From an uncultured Sphingomonas sp. (lineage in GTDB: Bacteria > Pseudomonadota > Alphaproteobacteria > Sphingomonadales > Sphingomonadaceae): DNA of 64,000 nt. A program made the translations under genes and the position numbers. This document shows, piece after piece, positions 44,242-53,254 of this stretch; the stretch's first letter is position 1; every line of letters begins with the position of its first letter. The notes under the pieces were generated by a model. It searched no databases, had not been told where the DNA came from, and saw only the letters and a program-made list of their open reading frames with translations. The stretch spans positions 19,124 to 83,123 of the forward strand of contig CAJYLT010000031.1 of assembly GCA_913775795.1 (NCBI GenBank), read 5' to 3'.

Positions 44242-46752
44242 ATGTGGCGCAACTATCTTCTCGTCGGCCTTCGCGCGCTCGCCAAGAGCCGGGTCTATGC
44301 CGCGATCAACATCGCCGGGCTCGCACTCGGGCTGGCGGCGTGCCTGCTGATCCTCGTCTATGTCCGCTACGAGGCGAGCTATGACCGCTGGATGCCCGGC
44401 AGCGACCGCGCCTTCCAGCTTCAGACGCTCTATTCGGCGACCGATACCGGTGGCGAGGAGATGAAGCTGCAGGTCAGTTCGATCGTCGCGGGGCGGGCGC
44501 TGGCCAAGGACTATCCCGATCAGGTCGAGCGCCATGTCTGGGTCCGCGGCTTTTCGCCCGTCGTGATCCAGGACGGGCAGGCGAGCCAGATCGAGAAGCT
44601 GCGCATGGCCGACGGCAACCTGTTCGAGATCATGGACGTGCCGTTCGCGCGCGGATCGGCGGCGACGGCGCTGCCTGACGCGCATTCGATCGCGCTGAGC
44701 GAAAGCGAGGCGAAGCGCCGGTTCGGCGATGCCGATCCGACCGGCCGGACGCTGACGATCGTCGATAACAACGGGCCGGTCGACTACCGCATCACCGCCG
44801 TGTTCAGGGACTGGCCGCGCAATTCCAGCTTCAGCGCGGGCGCGGTCGCGCGCTTCGACCTGGAGGCGCAGTTCGCCGACCGCCGCGACCAGCTGACCGC
44901 GTGGGACAGCCAGTCGGGCTGGAACTTCTATCGCCTGCGCGCGCCCGCGGACGCCGCGCTCATCATGTCGCGGATGCCGGCGTGGGAGAAGCGCAACATC
45001 CCCGACTATCCGGGCGGCGGGCGGCGGGTGAACCCCGGCGACTATCAGGACTATCGCCTCGTCGCGCTGCCCGACGTGCATCTGGGCGAGGCCCAGAACA
45101 GCGGGCCGACGCCGGGCAACGACCGGGCGACCGTCGCGACCTTTGCGGTGATCGCGTTCCTCATCCTCGGCATGGCGTGCGTCAACTTCACCAACCTCGC
45201 CACCGCCCGCGCGTCGCAGCGCGCACGAGAGGTCGCACTGCGCAAGGTGCTGGGCGCCAGCCGCGGCCAGCTAATCGCGCAGTTCCTGACCGAGGCGGTG
45301 CTGGTGACGGCGATCGCGATGCTGCTGGCGCTCGCCGCGGTCGAGCTGCTGCTGCCGTCGTTCAACGCCTTCCTCAAGGCGGACATGCACCTTCACTATC
45401 TGGGCAGCGACGGCTGGCTCGGCTGGATCGTCCTCTTGACGCTGGCGGTCGGGCTGCTCGCGGGGCTGTACCCGGCCTTCTACCTGGCCCGGTTCGAGCC
45501 GGCTAAGATCCTCAAGGCGAACAAGTCCGCCGCCGATGCGCAGGGGTCGGGGCGGCTGCGCAGCGCGCTCGTCATCGGGCAATTCGCGGTGTCGATCGGG
45601 CTCATCATCTGCACCGCGGTCATCTATGCTCAGACCGCCTATGCGCGCACCGCCGATGCCGGCTATGTCCGCGACGGGCTGCTTCAGATCGGCAATATCG
45701 GCTACAAGGGCGTCGACGGCCGCGACCAGCAGGTGGCCGAGCAGCTGCGCCGCGTGCCCGGCGTCGTCGCCGCGGCGCGCACCCAGATCGCGGTCGATCC
45801 CGACAACAATTCGATCAGCGCGATCTACACCGGGCCGAGCGCGGGCGATCAGGTCGATGTCGGGCGCTACGGGGTCGAGCCCGGCTTTTTTCGCGCGATG
45901 GGGATGAAGATCCTGGCCGGGCGGGACTTTTCCGAGGGCATCGGGCGTGACGATGCGACGACGCCCTATCCGGTCGACCGCGCCGCCGAACAGGCGTTCG
46001 CGCAGCGCGGCGCGAACGTGGTGGTGACGCGCGAAGCGGCGCGGCGCCTGGGCTTCGCCGACCCCGCCGATGCGATCGGCAAGGCGCTGTATGCCAGCCT
46101 CTCGCTCGACGAGTTCGGGCGCGTGCCGATCACGATCGTCGGCGTGGTCGAGGATGCGCGCTTCCGCTCGATCCGCGATCCCTTGCAGCCGATCATGTAC
46201 AATATGCAGCGAAACGGCTTCGACAGTCTGGTCGTGCGGTACGAGGGCGATCCGGCCGCGGTGCGGGAGGCGGCGGAGGGCGTCTGGAAGCGCAACATTC
46301 CGCAGGTGCCGTTCGCGGCGCGCTACGCCGACGATATCGTGCGCGAACTCTACGATCGGGAGGCGGCGCGGGGGCAGTTGTTCGCGGCGTTCGCGATCCT
46401 TGCGGTCGTCATCGGCTGCCTCGGCCTGTTCGGGCTTGCCGCGTTTACCGCCGAGCGGCGGACCAAGGAGATCGGCATCCGCAAGGTGCTGGGCGCGCGT
46501 ACCGTCGACATCGTCCGGCTGCTCGTCTGGCAGTTCAGCCGGCCGGTGCTGATCGCCAACCTGATCGCCTGGCCGGTCGCGTGGTGGCTGATGCGCGACT
46601 GGCTGAACGGGTTCGACCGGCGGATCGCGCTGACGCCGGTGCCGTTCCTGATCGCCGGGGGCCTTGCGATGGCCATCGCGGTGCTGACCGTCGCCAGCCA
46701 CGCATGGCGTGTGGCGCGGACCAGCCCGGTCCGGGCGCTTCGATACGAGTAG
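44242..46752 (+). CDS. MacB-like ABC permease (FtsX-type, duplicated)
   Basis: 836 residues. It starts with a transmembrane helix (about 18-42) and a MacB-type periplasmic domain. An FtsX module follows (about 295-410, with REVALRKVLGASRGQLIAQF). A second half repeats the plan: helix near 455, periplasmic domain, and FtsX module (about 690-830, with KEIGIRKVLGARTVDIVRLL). This duplicated 8-helix form is common in operons controlled by NtrC-like regulators, and often linked to antibiotic or lipid stress export. It ends six bases before the convergent phosphoribosyltransferase gene. Confidence 0.93.
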   Translation: MWRNYLLVGLRALAKSRVYAAINIAGLALGLAACLLILVYVRYEASYDRWMPGSDRAFQLQTLYSATDTGGEEMKLQVSSIVAGRALAKDYPDQVERHVWVRGFSPVVIQDGQASQIEKLRMADGNLFEIMDVPFARGSAATALPDAHSIALSESEAKRRFGDADPTGRTLTIVDNNGPVDYRITAVFRDWPRNSSFSAGAVARFDLEAQFADRRDQLTAWDSQSGWNFYRLRAPADAALIMSRMPAWEKRNIPDYPGGGRRVNPGDYQDYRLVALPDVHLGEAQNSGPTPGNDRATVATFAVIAFLILGMACVNFTNLATARASQRAREVALRKVLGASRGQLIAQFLTEAVLVTAIAMLLALAAVELLLPSFNAFLKADMHLHYLGSDGWLGWIVLLTLAVGLLAGLYPAFYLARFEPAKILKANKSAADAQGSGRLRSALVIGQFAVSIGLIICTAVIYAQTAYARTADAGYVRDGLLQIGNIGYKGVDGRDQQVAEQLRRVPGVVAAARTQIAVDPDNNSISAIYTGPSAGDQVDVGRYGVEPGFFRAMGMKILAGRDFSEGIGRDDATTPYPVDRAAEQAFAQRGANVVVTREAARRLGFADPADAIGKALYASLSLDEFGRVPITIVGVVEDARFRSIRDPLQPIMYNMQRNGFDSLVVRYEGDPAAVREAAEGVWKRNIPQVPFAARYADDIVRELYDREAARGQLFAAFAILAVVIGCLGLFGLAAFTAERRTKEIGIRKVLGARTVDIVRLLVWQFSRPVLIANLIAWPVAWWLMRDWLNGFDRRIALTPVPFLIAGGLAMAIAVLTVASHAWRVARTSPVRALRYE

Positions 46753-46758
46753 CCGGCG

Positions 46759-47322
46759 TCAGCGCAGGATGAACTCGGCACCGTGCTTGTGCGCCCGGAT
46801 CTCGTCCTCGGTCAGGCCGTTGATCTCGTGCGGGAAGATCAGCCAGTCGCTCGTCTCGTGGACGAAGTAATCGGGCGTGAGCTCGGTCACGTTCCGCGAC
46901 GGCTTGTAATAGACGGTCGCGACCCGGACGTCGTCGGGCATGTTCCTGCGGCATCGCTGGCGCAGTTCGGCGATGAGCGCGCGGATCGAGCGCCCGGTGT
47001 CGAACACGTCGTCGATCAGGAGCAGCCTGTCCTCCGGGTTCAGCACGTCGACCAGATGGCCGAGGCCGTAGATCCGCACCTGCGGCTCCTGCTGGTCGAT
47101 GCCGGTATAGGACGCGGTGCGGATCGCGATATGGTCGCTCTGGACGCCGCGATATTCGAGCAGTTCCTGCACCGCGATGCCCACGGGCGCGCCGCCGCGC
47201 CAGATCCCGACGATATGGCTGGGGCGAAACCCCGAGTCGTGGACGAGATTGGCGAGGCGGAAGGAATCGGCCAGCAGGCGATCGGCCGACAGGTAAAGCT
47301 TGGCGGGCAAGGTGCTTGTCAT
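46759..47322 (-). CDS. Phosphoribosyltransferase family protein
   Basis: 187 residues. The PRPP-binding motif LLLIDDVFDTGRS (about 99-111) and the upstream HIVGIWRGGAPVGI are the type I PRTase fold. The hood region YYKPSRNVTELTPDYFVH and WLIFPHEI resembles hypoxanthine/xanthine-type PRTases, which salvage purine bases. The exact base is not clear. It stands alone between two operons. Confidence 0.88.
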   Translation of the reverse strand: MTSTLPAKLYLSADRLLADSFRLANLVHDSGFRPSHIVGIWRGGAPVGIAVQELLEYRGVQSDHIAIRTASYTGIDQQEPQVRIYGLGHLVDVLNPEDRLLLIDDVFDTGRSIRALIAELRQRCRRNMPDDVRVATVYYKPSRNVTELTPDYFVHETSDWLIFPHEINGLTEDEIRAHKHGAEFILR

Positions 47323-47375
47323 TCGGAGGTCATCTAGCCGCCCCGCAACCCGCTGGGCAACCGCGGCCGGGGGCG

Positions 47376-48056
47376 TCAGCGCCAGCCCTGCCGGATCGCC
47401 GCGGCTTCGCCCGCGCGGTCGAGCGGCTGGCCAGCCATCATGTCCTGCGCCGCCGCCATCAGCCCGGCATCGGCCGACCCCGCCTGGCGATAGGCGCCGT
47501 CCTCGGCCCGGCCGGAGGCGGTGCGCCGCAGCGTCCAGGCATCACCGTCGCGGCAGGCGATGCCGCTCGTCGCGCTGCCCGCGAAGACACGGCAATAGCC
47601 GCCGTCCGCCGCCTTGAAGCTGGCGAGCATCCGGACGCCGCTGGCCGCGCCGTCGCTGCCCGCCTGCGTGTCGAGCGCGCGCGCCAGCGTGCCGCGCGCG
47701 ACGAGGCCGCCGGGGCCTGCCTCGATGGGGCCGCCCGGCGCGATCCCACGACCGATCATGAGGCCGAGGACGAGGCTAGCGGCGGCGGCCCCCACCCAGC
47801 CGGCGGGGAAGCGGCGCTTCGGGCGGGCGGGGAAGGCGACGACATTGGACGCGGCGAGCTCGGCAATCCGCGGCGGCACCGGCCCGGCGGCGATCGGCGC
47901 AAAGGCCGCGCCGATCCGCGCCCGGAGCGCACGCTGCGCCTCCACCTCCGCCGCCAGCGCGGGGTCGGCGGCGATCGCGCGTTCGACACGGCGCGTGGTC
48001 AGCGGGTCGCACTCGCCATCGGCATAGGCCATCAGCGTCTCGCGATCGATCGTCAT
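47376..48056 (-). CDS. Anti-sigma factor (single membrane helix)
   Basis: 226 residues from ATG 48056, overlapping the sigma gene stop (ATGA). The N-terminal cytosolic domain (MAYADGECDPLTTRRVERAI...) resembles anti-sigma domains but lacks the HxxxCxxC zinc motif. One membrane helix (about 87-107) and a periplasmic part with Cys in GGYCRVF and GIACRDG follow; these two Cys might form a disulfide sensor. It should hold the co-encoded ECF sigma factor inactive. Confidence 0.85.
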   Translation of the reverse strand: MTIDRETLMAYADGECDPLTTRRVERAIAADPALAAEVEAQRALRARIGAAFAPIAAGPVPPRIAELAASNVVAFPARPKRRFPAGWVGAAAASLVLGLMIGRGIAPGGPIEAGPGGLVARGTLARALDTQAGSDGAASGVRMLASFKAADGGYCRVFAGSATSGIACRDGDAWTLRRTASGRAEDGAYRQAGSADAGLMAAAQDMMAGQPLDRAGEAAAIRQGWR

Positions 48057-48541
48057 GCCGCTTCTCCCAATTTCGTCATCAATGCCGCCCGCCCCCGGAC
48101 GAGGCGCGAGGTGAGCGTCCCCATCGGAATGTCGAGCACGGCGGCCGCCTCCTTGTAGGCCAGCCCCTCGACCAGCACGAGCGCCACCGCCTCTCGCTGT
48201 TCGTCGGGCAGCGTCGCCATCGCGCGGCCGACGCGATCGAGTTCGACCCGCGCCTCGATCGCGCGGTCGCCCGCGTCGCCAACCTCTGCCCCCGCTTCCT
48301 CCGCGACGAAGGTCTGGGCGGCGCGTCGGCGCATCCGCGCGGTGTCGATCCAGGCGTTTCGCATGATCCGGTACATCCAGCTGTCCATCCGCGTGCCCGC
48401 CGCAAAGCTCGCCCGCGCGACCAGTGCGCGCTCCACCGCCACCTGTGTCAGGTCGTCGGCATCGGCCGCGTCGCGCGCCAGCGCATGCGCGAAGCGCCGC
48501 AGGCGCGGCAGCAGGGCGGTCAGGTCGCGCTCGAAACTCAA
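48053..48541 (-). CDS. ECF RNA polymerase sigma factor
   Basis: 162 residues. Region 2 has DADDLTQVAVERAL and SWMYRIMRNAWIDTARM. Region 4 has LPDEQREAVALVLVEGLAYKEAA and IPMGTLTSRLVRGRAAL (given in parts). The length is typical of a minimal ECF sigma. It is encoded with its anti-sigma factor and divergent from a subtilase. A perfect 13-bp inverted repeat lies 25 bases upstream of the start. Confidence 0.93.
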   Translation of the reverse strand: MSFERDLTALLPRLRRFAHALARDAADADDLTQVAVERALVARASFAAGTRMDSWMYRIMRNAWIDTARMRRRAAQTFVAEEAGAEVGDAGDRAIEARVELDRVGRAMATLPDEQREAVALVLVEGLAYKEAAAVLDIPMGTLTSRLVRGRAALMTKLGEAA

Positions 48542-48565
48542 TGGGGGTCCTTGGGGCCGGGCATG

Positions 48566-48599
48566 GGGATGAAACGGATGGGATCGTCCGTTTCATCCC
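48566..48599. repeat. Perfect 13-bp inverted repeat between sigma and subtilase genes
   Basis: GGGATGAAACGGA (48566-48578) and TCCGTTTCATCCC (48587-48599) are exact reverse complements around the 8-base spacer TGGGATCG. It is the only long palindrome in the 94-base divergent gap, so a shared operator, or a hairpin in the 5' leader of the sigma or subtilase message, is likely. Confidence 0.85.
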
Positions 48600-48635
48600 G
48601 TGACAGCGCGATCATGTGCGTCAAGAAGGATCGGG

Positions 48636-49793
48636 ATGACACGCCACCTCTTCGCCCTCCTGCTCGCCGCCGCGGCCCCGGCGAGCGCGCAGCTGCTGCC
48701 CGCACTGCCGCCCCGGATCGGCGCACTGCCGGGGCAGGTGCTGGGCGCCGTCGACCGGGTGGCCGATGCCGCGCCGCGGGCACTGGCGGCGGCGCGGGTC
48801 GACCGGATCGCCGCGCTCGTCCGGTCGAGCGGCGGGCGCGTCGTGCGCGACGACCGCGGCGATGCGGCGGTCGCGGGCGAGGTGGTGCTGACCGACCCGA
48901 CCGATGCGGCGCTCGCCGCGCTGACACGCGATGGCTTTCGCCTGGTCGAGCGCGAGGAGGTCGAGGGGCTGGGCGTCGGCTATGCGCGGCTGGCGGTGCC
49001 GGCGGGGCTTCGGCTGGACCGGGCGCTGGCCCGCGCGCGGCGACAGGCGCCGTCGATCGCCGCCGATGTGATCCATTTCGAGAGCGGGAGCCTCGCCGCC
49101 CCGATCACGATGCCTTCCTCGCCCCCGGCGGCGGCGGCGGGGCCGGTGGTCGGCATGATCGACGGCGGCGTCGCCGATGCCGGCGTGCGGCAACAGGGCT
49201 TCGCCGGCGGCGCGCCGCGGCCGAGCGATCACGGCAGCGCGATCGCCTGGCTGATCGGTCGCGGCGCGCCCGGCGCGCGCGTGGTCGCCGCCGATGTCTA
49301 TGGCAATGATCCGGCCGGCGGCGGCGCGGTCGCGATCGCGCGCGCGATCGGCTGGCTCGTCCGGTCGGGCGTGGGCACCGTGTCGATCAGCTTGGTGGGG
49401 CCGCCCAACCAGCTGCTGGCGCGCGTCGTCGCGGCGGCGCAGGCGCGGGGCATGACGATCGTCGCGGCGGTGGGCAATGACGGGCCCGCCGCGCCGCCCG
49501 CCTATCCCGCCTCCTATCCCGGCGTCGTCGCGGTGACGGGCGTGGATGCGCGCGGCCGCGTCCTGATCGAAGCGGGGCGCGCGAGCCATCTCGACTATGC
49601 CGCGCCCGGCGGCGGCTTCGCCGCGCCCGATGCGCGCGGGCGGATGCGGCCGGTGCGCGGCACCTCCTTCGCCGCGCCGCTCGTCGCTGCACGCCTCGCC
49701 GCGGTCGGCCGTGCGCGCGTCGATGCAGAGGCAGCGGCGGGGCGCGGTTATGGCCGCGGGCTCGTCTGCGGGGCGTGCGTGCCGGGGCGCTAG
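48636..49793 (+). CDS. Secreted S8-family serine protease (subtilase)
   Basis: 385 residues from ATG 48636, with AAGGA at 48626-48630. It has a Sec signal peptide (cleavage near ASAQ, residue 19). The catalytic triad is visible: Asp176 (GMIDGG), His199 (SDHGSA) and Ser344 (GTSFAAP), with oxyanion Asn281 (VGNDGP). An N-terminal propeptide of about 150 residues precedes it. It is divergent from the ECF sigma pair, a pairing that recurs in alphaproteobacteria and suggests control by that sigma. The target is unknown. Confidence 0.92.
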   Translation: MTRHLFALLLAAAAPASAQLLPALPPRIGALPGQVLGAVDRVADAAPRALAAARVDRIAALVRSSGGRVVRDDRGDAAVAGEVVLTDPTDAALAALTRDGFRLVEREEVEGLGVGYARLAVPAGLRLDRALARARRQAPSIAADVIHFESGSLAAPITMPSSPPAAAAGPVVGMIDGGVADAGVRQQGFAGGAPRPSDHGSAIAWLIGRGAPGARVVAADVYGNDPAGGGAVAIARAIGWLVRSGVGTVSISLVGPPNQLLARVVAAAQARGMTIVAAVGNDGPAAPPAYPASYPGVVAVTGVDARGRVLIEAGRASHLDYAAPGGGFAAPDARGRMRPVRGTSFAAPLVAARLAAVGRARVDAEAAAGRGYGRGLVCGACVPGR

Positions 49794-49839
49794 AAAAAAG
49801 TTCGCGCGCCGGGATTAAGCGGGCACCGGGCGCCGTTCC

Positions 49840-49857
49840 CCTCTCGAAGCTGAGAGG
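49840..49857 (+). promoter_or_regulatory. Small hairpin over the ribosome site of the Gly-rich protein gene
   Basis: CCTCTC (49840-49845) and GAGAGG (49852-49857) are reverse complements around a six-base loop, and the right arm is part of the purine-rich ribosome site before ATG 49867. It could limit translation; significance is uncertain. Confidence 0.35.
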
Positions 49858-49866
49858 AGACAAGAG

Positions 49867-50673
49867 ATGCGTTCCATTCTGTTCACGACGGCGGCGCTGG
49901 CGCTGACGACGCTCGCCGCGCCCGCTTCGGCACAGCTGCTCGGCGGCGGTGGGGGCGGCGGGCTTGGTGGGAGCCTCGGCGGGTCGCTGGGCGGCAGCCT
50001 CGGCGGTACGCTGCGTTCGCCCGGGACGATGACCGAAAGCACGCTGCGACGCACCGGCAGCGGCGAGGTGCGGACCGACCGCCAGGTCGATCGGCGCAGC
50101 GGCCGCGTCCGCGCGGGCGGCAGTGCGTCGGGCGAGGGTGGCACGCTCATCGACGGGCGCTCGCCGATCGGCGGCGGCAGCGCGGCGACGCGCGGATCGG
50201 GCAGCGGCGCCGGCGCGGTCGATGCGCAACTGATCGGCACCGACGCCGTCCGTTCGACCGCGACCGGCGCTGTCGGCGAGGCGCGCGGGCTGGCGAACCG
50301 CGGGCGCGATACGCTTCGGCAGACGCGCGATGTCGTGGGCAGCAGCGCGGCGAATGCCACGGGCAGCGCGAGCGGCACCGCCGCCGGCAGCGCCGGGGCC
50401 GGCAACGGGATGCTGGCGCTGGCGGGCAGCGCCGCGGCGGCGGGTGCGGGCAGTTTCGACGTGCAGCCCGGCATGACCGTCGTCGATGCAAAGGACCGGG
50501 TGATCGGGACCGTTCGCGACGTGCGCAGCGAGGCCGACGGCCGCGTTCGCGCCGTGCTCGTCCAGGTCGGCGACCGCGTGGCGACGCTTCCTGCCGCCAA
50601 TTTCTCGGGCGAGGGCAGCGTCCTCGTCTCGGCGATGAAGCGTAGCGAGGTGAAGCGCGAGGCGGCGGACTGA
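49867..50673 (+). CDS. Secreted Gly-rich protein with PRC-barrel-like C-terminus
   Basis: 268 residues with a clear signal peptide (cleavage after APASAQ). A Gly-rich repeat follows (LGGSLGGSLGGSLGG), then a long Ser/Gly/Thr/Ala low-complexity region (about 50-195). The C-terminal 70 residues (VQPGMTVVDAKDRVIGTVRD, AVLVQVGDRVATLPAANF) look like a PRC-barrel-type beta domain. It is likely a periplasmic or outer-surface structural protein; the exact role is not known. Its ribosome site (GAGAGGAG) overlaps the right arm of a small CCTCTC-GAAGCT-GAGAGG hairpin at 49840-49857. Confidence 0.75.
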   Translation: MRSILFTTAALALTTLAAPASAQLLGGGGGGGLGGSLGGSLGGSLGGTLRSPGTMTESTLRRTGSGEVRTDRQVDRRSGRVRAGGSASGEGGTLIDGRSPIGGGSAATRGSGSGAGAVDAQLIGTDAVRSTATGAVGEARGLANRGRDTLRQTRDVVGSSAANATGSASGTAAGSAGAGNGMLALAGSAAAAGAGSFDVQPGMTVVDAKDRVIGTVRDVRSEADGRVRAVLVQVGDRVATLPAANFSGEGSVLVSAMKRSEVKREAAD

Positions 50674-50680
50674 GGGCGAG

Positions 50681-50713
50681 GCGGGGCCGGCCGAGGGAGC
50701 CGGACGGCCCCGC
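50681..50713 (+). terminator. GC-rich stem-loop after the Gly-rich protein gene
   Basis: GCGGGGCCG (50681-50689) pairs with CGGCCCCGC (50705-50713) around a 15-base loop, seven bases after the stop. There is no T-run, so termination would be weak or Rho-assisted. Confidence 0.4.
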
Positions 50714-50804
50714 ACACGCTCGGCGATTGAAAACGCGGCGATTCGCTGCGATCACCCGGTCTTGAGATTGAGCGCCCCGCCGGGCGCCGGACCGGGAGAC
50801 ATGG

Positions 50805-51557
50805 ATGTCCAACCCCCTGCGGGCCGCGCTGGCGAGCCTGCTCCTCCTGCCGATGGGCGTCGCCGCGGACGCGCAGGCGCCGGCCACGAACCGCCTGACC
50901 GCCGCCGAGCGCAAGGCCGGCTGGACATTGCTGTTCGACGGTCGGGACCTGTCGGGCTGGCGATCCTTTGCCGGGGGCGCCCCGCCGCCGACGTGGCGGG
51001 TGAGGGACGGGACGATCGAACTCGTCAAGGCCGATGGGCAGATGAGCGGCACCGACCTCGTCACCGCCGGGCGTTACGGCGCGTTCGAACTGACGCTCGA
51101 CTGGAAGACGGCGAAGGGCGGCAACAGCGGCGTCCTCTATCTGGCGCGCAACCTTGCCGATACGGAGCAGGTCTATGAAACCGGGCTCGAGATGCAGGTG
51201 CTGGACGATGCCGGCCATCCGGACGGCAAGATCCCCTCGCACCGGGCCGGTGCGCTCTACGACATGACCGTGCCCCCGGCGGGTGCGGCGCGGCCGGCGG
51301 GGAGCTGGAACCATGCGCGGCTGCTGGTCGAGCCGGGCCGTATCCGCCAGTGGCTGAACGGGGTGATGACCGCCGACGTCAGCTATGGCGACGATGCGTG
51401 GCGCGCGCGCGTCGCGAAGTCGAAGTTTGCGAAGATGCCGCATTTCGGTACCTTCGGCAGCGGCATCATCGCGCTTCAGGATCACGGCGAACCCGTCGCC
51501 TATCGCAACATCAAGCTTCGCCCGATCGGGCCGAGCGCCATCGTGGACAAGCCATGA
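50805..51557 (+). CDS. Periplasmic DUF1080 protein (3-keto-disaccharide hydrolase family)
   Basis: 250 residues from ATG 50805, with a signal peptide ending near ADAQA. The concanavalin-like DUF1080 motifs are clear: GWTLLFDGRDLSGWRS, FELTLDWKTAKGGNSGVLYLAR (in parts), GLEMQVLDD and a C-terminal IALQDHGEPVAYRNIKLRP. The family includes 3-keto-disaccharide/glucoside hydrolases that split sugars oxidised at C3. Its stop overlaps the GMC dehydrogenase start (ATGA), which fits a C3-oxidation pathway: the dehydrogenase makes the 3-keto sugar and this enzyme cleaves it. Confidence 0.9.
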   Translation: MSNPLRAALASLLLLPMGVAADAQAPATNRLTAAERKAGWTLLFDGRDLSGWRSFAGGAPPPTWRVRDGTIELVKADGQMSGTDLVTAGRYGAFELTLDWKTAKGGNSGVLYLARNLADTEQVYETGLEMQVLDDAGHPDGKIPSHRAGALYDMTVPPAGAARPAGSWNHARLLVEPGRIRQWLNGVMTADVSYGDDAWRARVAKSKFAKMPHFGTFGSGIIALQDHGEPVAYRNIKLRPIGPSAIVDKP

Positions 51558-53254
51558 CCCCCGGACAGGAAACCGCACCCGCCGACGTCATCATCGTCGG
51601 ATCGGGGGCCGCGGGCGGCATGGCCGCCTATACCCTGACCAAGGCGGGGCTACGCTGCCTGATGCTGGAGGCGGGGCGCGACTACGACCCGCAGGCGGAG
51701 GTCAACATGCTCGCGCCCGAAAGCGACGCCCCGCTGCGCGGCAGCGGCACGCCGGACAAGCCGTTCGGCTATTTCGACGCGACGGTGGACGGCGGCTGGG
51801 AAGTGACGGGCGAGCCCTATACCTCGGCGCCGGGCAGCGATTTCAAATGGTGGCGCCCGCGGATGCTGGGCGGGCGGACCAACCATTGGGGCCGCCACGT
51901 GCCGCGCTGGGGCGCGTACGACTTCAAGCCCTTCTCGCGCGACGGGCTGGGCGTCGACTGGCCGATTTCCTATGACGACGTGGCGCCCTTCTACGACCGG
52001 GTCGAGAAGATGATCGGCGTCAACGGCGGGCCGATCGGGCTCGAGAACCACCCGGACTCGCCCGCCGAGTGCCTGATGCCGCCGCCCAAGCCCCGCGTCC
52101 CCGAAATGCTCATCAAGGCGACGGCCGAGAGCATGGGTATCCCCGTCCGCGCCGCGCACACCGCGGTGCTGACGCGTGACATGCCCGACCCGGTTGCGCC
52201 GCGCGCCGCCTGCTACAACGCCTCGCCCTGCACGCGCGGCTGCACGATCGGGGCGATGTTCCAGACGACGACCTCGTTCCTTCCGCAGGCGAAGGCGACG
52301 GGCAAGCTGACCGTCCAGACCGACGCAATGGTCAGCCGCGTGCTGACCGACAAGGCGGGCCGCGCGACGGGTGTCGAATATGTCGATCGCAAGACGGGGA
52401 TGCGGCACGAGGTCAAGGCGAAGGCGGTCGTCCTTGCCGCCGGCACCGGCGAGACGACGCGGCTGCTCCTCAATTCCGGCACGCCGGGAAGGGGCCTTGC
52501 CAATTCGTCGGGCGAGCTTGGCCGCAACCTGACCGATTCGACGGGTGCGTCGTTCACCGCCTACATCCCCGGCCTCGCCGGACGGCCGCGCTATAACGAG
52601 GACGGGATCGGCGGACAGCACATCTACATCCCGTTCTGGCTCTACAAACAGCAGAAGCGCGGCGAGCTTGATTTCGCGCGCGGCTATCATTTCGAGGTGT
52701 GGGGGCGGTTCGGCGTGCCGTCGTCGAACGTGCTGCCGCGCGTCTGGGGCGCCGATCTCAAGAAGGCGGTGCGGCAGGCGTCGGGCGCGACGATCGGCAT
52801 GGCGCTGCGCGGGGAGATGATCCCGAACAAGGATACTTATTGCGAGATCGATCCGGGGGTGAAGGACCGCTTCGGCATCCCGGTTCTGCGCTTCGCGTTC
52901 AAGTTTTCGCGGAACGAGATCAACCAGGTCGCGCACGGGCGAAAGACGGCGCACGCAATCTTTACGCGGATGGGCGGCCGCATCCTCGACGATCCCACAT
53001 TGCCGCCCGAGAAGATCATGGCGGCGGGCGGTGAGATCATCCACGAGCTCGGCACCGCACGGATGGGCGCGGACAAGCGAACATCGGTAGTCGATAGCTT
53101 TGGCCAGGCATGGGACGTCGACAATCTGGTGCTGATGGACGGAGCGATCTTCGCCTCGGGCGCACACAAGAACCCGACGCTCACCATCCTCGCGCTGGCG
53201 CTGCGCTCGTCCGAGCGGCTGGCGGCACGCTTCAAGTCGGGAGCTTTCGCATGA
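51554..53254 (+). CDS. GMC-family FAD-dependent oxidoreductase (glucoside 3-dehydrogenase-type large subunit)
   Basis: 566 residues. The FAD-binding Rossmann motif VIIVGSGAAGG lies at 12-22, then MLEAGRDYD. The C-terminal GMC region has HELGTARMG and GAHKNPTLTI with the catalytic His/Asn type residues. A Cys cluster ACYNASPCTRGC (near residue 220) is typical of the gluconate/glucoside dehydrogenase group. It has no signal peptide; export probably depends on the Tat-like small subunit encoded next (overlap ATGA). Confidence 0.92.
   Translation: MTPGQETAPADVIIVGSGAAGGMAAYTLTKAGLRCLMLEAGRDYDPQAEVNMLAPESDAPLRGSGTPDKPFGYFDATVDGGWEVTGEPYTSAPGSDFKWWRPRMLGGRTNHWGRHVPRWGAYDFKPFSRDGLGVDWPISYDDVAPFYDRVEKMIGVNGGPIGLENHPDSPAECLMPPPKPRVPEMLIKATAESMGIPVRAAHTAVLTRDMPDPVAPRAACYNASPCTRGCTIGAMFQTTTSFLPQAKATGKLTVQTDAMVSRVLTDKAGRATGVEYVDRKTGMRHEVKAKAVVLAAGTGETTRLLLNSGTPGRGLANSSGELGRNLTDSTGASFTAYIPGLAGRPRYNEDGIGGQHIYIPFWLYKQQKRGELDFARGYHFEVWGRFGVPSSNVLPRVWGADLKKAVRQASGATIGMALRGEMIPNKDTYCEIDPGVKDRFGIPVLRFAFKFSRNEINQVAHGRKTAHAIFTRMGGRILDDPTLPPEKIMAAGGEIIHELGTARMGADKRTSVVDSFGQAWDVDNLVLMDGAIFASGAHKNPTLTILALALRSSERLAARFKSGAFA

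Noticed and set aside
48570..48592. TGAAAC...CGTT inside the inverted repeat as a standard ECF promoter
   Set aside because: The spacing is 13 bases, too short for the usual 16-17; the symmetric repeat is reported instead.
49970..50010. Short GC-rich tandem repeat as a mobile or CRISPR-like repeat
   Set aside because: It encodes the Gly-rich LGGS repeats of the secreted protein in frame.
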